From contig CACYNZ010000057.1 in the NCBI GenBank assembly GCA_902775835.1, positions 1-14,297 on the forward strand: a stretch of 14,297 nucleotides of DNA. Reading direction: 5' to 3'. This DNA comes from an uncultured Eubacteriales bacterium (GTDB lineage: Bacteria > Bacillota_A > Clostridia > Christensenellales > Aristaeellaceae). Shown here one piece after another: positions 13,110 through 14,297 of this stretch; position 1 is the first letter of the stretch; each line of letters opens with the position of its first letter. The notes under the pieces were generated by a model. That model did no database searches. It had not been told where the DNA came from and was given only the letters and a program-made list of their open reading frames with translations. The position numbers and the translations under genes are program-made.

Positions 13110-14291
13110 TCACAGCGTGATCTTTCCCAGCACTGTGGGATGCGAGGCGCCGGTGACCGAGACCATGCATCCCGTATGCTCATGGATGCATTCATTGGCC
13201 AGAACGGCAAAGGCGATGGCTTCCTTGGCGTCACTGTCATAGCCCAGGTCCTCATTGAGCATGACCGGGATGCCGACGGTCTTCCGGATCTCGGACATGA
13301 GAAAGGGATTCCGGCTGCCCCCGCCGCCGACAATCAGGCAGTCGGGCCGTACAGGACAGAAGCGCGTGAGCGACAGACGGATGCTTTCCGCCGTGAACCG
13401 GGCTGCCGTGGCCAGCAGGTCCGCGCCGCTCAGGCCCTTTGCCCGGCCGCGGCGCATGAATTCGTCCACGTACGCCTTTCCGTACTTTTCGCGGCCTGTG
13501 GACCTGGGCGGTGCCTGGCTCAGCCAGGGATCCGAGAGCATCCAGTCAAGAAGCGGCCCGGAGCATATGCCCTGCGTGGCCATGCGGCCATTTTCATCGC
13601 ACCGCTGTCTGCCTTCCGTGATGCATTCAGCCACCTGGTCCATGATCATGTTGCCGGGGCCCGTGTCAAAGGCCAGGGTATCCTCCGGCTGTCCATTTGC
13701 CGGGAGCACGGTCAGGTTGCCGATGCCCCCGATGTTCTGCAGGCCCACGGTTTCCTTTTCCCGGCGGTAGAGCAGGTATTCCGTATACGGCACCAGCGGC
13801 GCGCCCTGGCCGCCGGCGGCAAAGTCACGGACCCGGAAATCGCTGACCACCACGCAGCCCAGGCCTTCGGCGATCACGGAGGCCTCGCCCAGCTGCAGCG
13901 TGCCGCGGACCATGCGGTCCATATAGGGCACAGCCTCCGGCTGATGATACAGGGTCTGGCCGTGACTGCCCACCAGATCCACCGTTTCCGGCGCAATCCC
14001 GGCCTTTTCACAAACCGCGCGGCAGGCTTCCAGTGCCAGTTCGCCCAGCAGGAAATGGAACAGGCACAGGTCACGGCTCCCGCCCGTGTTTCCGGAGGCC
14101 AGGCGCAGAATTTCCCCGCGGATCCGGTCCGTATAGGGCAGGGACAGGAACGCGAGCTGCGTAACGCTTGTGGATATGCCGCTGCCCTCGATCTCCACCA
14201 GCGCCGCGTCCATGCCGTCCGCGGACGTGCCGCTCATGAGCCCGATCACGCGCTTTCTTTGCTTTTCCAGGAGTCTTCCAAGTCCCGTCAT
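13110..14291 (-). CDS. anmK: Anhydro-N-acetylmuramic acid kinase
   Basis: 393 residues, full length for AnmK (about 370-390). It cleaves and phosphorylates 1,6-anhydroMurNAc to MurNAc-6-phosphate with ATP, salvaging turned-over peptidoglycan in the cytosol. Seen: VIGLMSGTSADGMD (15-28), GSHGQT (108-113), FRVRDFAAGGQGAPLVP with catalytic Asp156, NIGGIGN (186-192), FDTGPGN (208-214) and ATP-site IVGGGGSRNP near 318-327. The start is ATG 14291; its RBS would lie beyond the window, so the start is likely but not confirmed. The usual next enzyme, the etherase MurQ, is not in the window, and no terminator is seen before the promoter at 13039, so read-through into the zinc-ribbon operon is possible. 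Confidence 0.93.
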   Translation of the reverse strand: MTGLGRLLEKQRKRVIGLMSGTSADGMDAALVEIEGSGISTSVTQLAFLSLPYTDRIRGEILRLASGNTGGSRDLCLFHFLLGELALEACRAVCEKAGIAPETVDLVGSHGQTLYHQPEAVPYMDRMVRGTLQLGEASVIAEGLGCVVVSDFRVRDFAAGGQGAPLVPYTEYLLYRREKETVGLQNIGGIGNLTVLPANGQPEDTLAFDTGPGNMIMDQVAECITEGRQRCDENGRMATQGICSGPLLDWMLSDPWLSQAPPRSTGREKYGKAYVDEFMRRGRAKGLSGADLLATAARFTAESIRLSLTRFCPVRPDCLIVGGGGSRNPFLMSEIRKTVGIPVMLNEDLGYDSDAKEAIAFAVLANECIHEHTGCMVSVTGASHPTVLGKITL

Positions 14292-14297
14292 GTCTCT

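Overview
The window reads as chromosome from a Gram-positive, gut-type Bacillota (Firmicutes). Nearly every gene has a strong AGGAGG-like ribosome binding site, terminators are classical hairpin plus U-run, promoters fit sigma-A consensus, and protein relatives (AraM-type glycerol-1-phosphate dehydrogenase, APH(3')-type kinase, DUF4177-like protein, HipA-like kinase) are of the kind common there. GC content is visibly high in most genes, but lower in the first ~1.7 kb and in the TPR gene at 5457-6383. I would guess an erysipelotrich or clostridial gut anaerobe, but the sequence does not settle the lineage.

Left part (1-3.3 kb): the first codons of a leftward gene, an orphan HipA-like Ser/Thr kinase on + (380-1396), a short promoter-preceded reading frame opposing it, and a leftward two-gene operon: a six-helix membrane protein followed, with a 4-nt overlap, by a membrane-anchored protein whose outer domain resembles phosphodiester glycosidases.

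Middle (3.5-9.4 kb): a + strand alpha/beta hydrolase converges on a long leftward gene string: FGGY kinase of the xylulokinase type -> EgsA/AraM dehydrogenase -> TPR protein -> APH(3')-like phosphotransferase -> small DUF4177-like protein. Gaps are 35-82 nt with no convincing internal terminator, so this may be one transcript from the promoter at 9476-9505.

Regulatory centre (9.39-9.76 kb): a divergent intergenic region. Leftward lies the kinase promoter. Rightward lies a promoter, then a leader I recognise as a yybP-ykoY (Mn2+) riboswitch aptamer whose 3' edge overlaps an intrinsic terminator, then a second hairpin that buries the Shine-Dalgarno sequence. It controls a Na+/phosphate cotransporter fused to PhoU-like domains (9758-11521). 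This is the most interesting item: a manganese-sensing RNA joined to a phosphate transporter rather than to a manganese exporter.

Right part (11.5-14.3 kb): two convergent terminators, then a leftward SGNH hydrolase coupled by a 4-nt overlap to a small tandem zinc-ribbon protein with its own promoter, then anhydro-N-acetylmuramic acid kinase (anmK), which salvages peptidoglycan sugar. No tRNA, rRNA, CRISPR array, insertion sequence or phage structural gene was seen.
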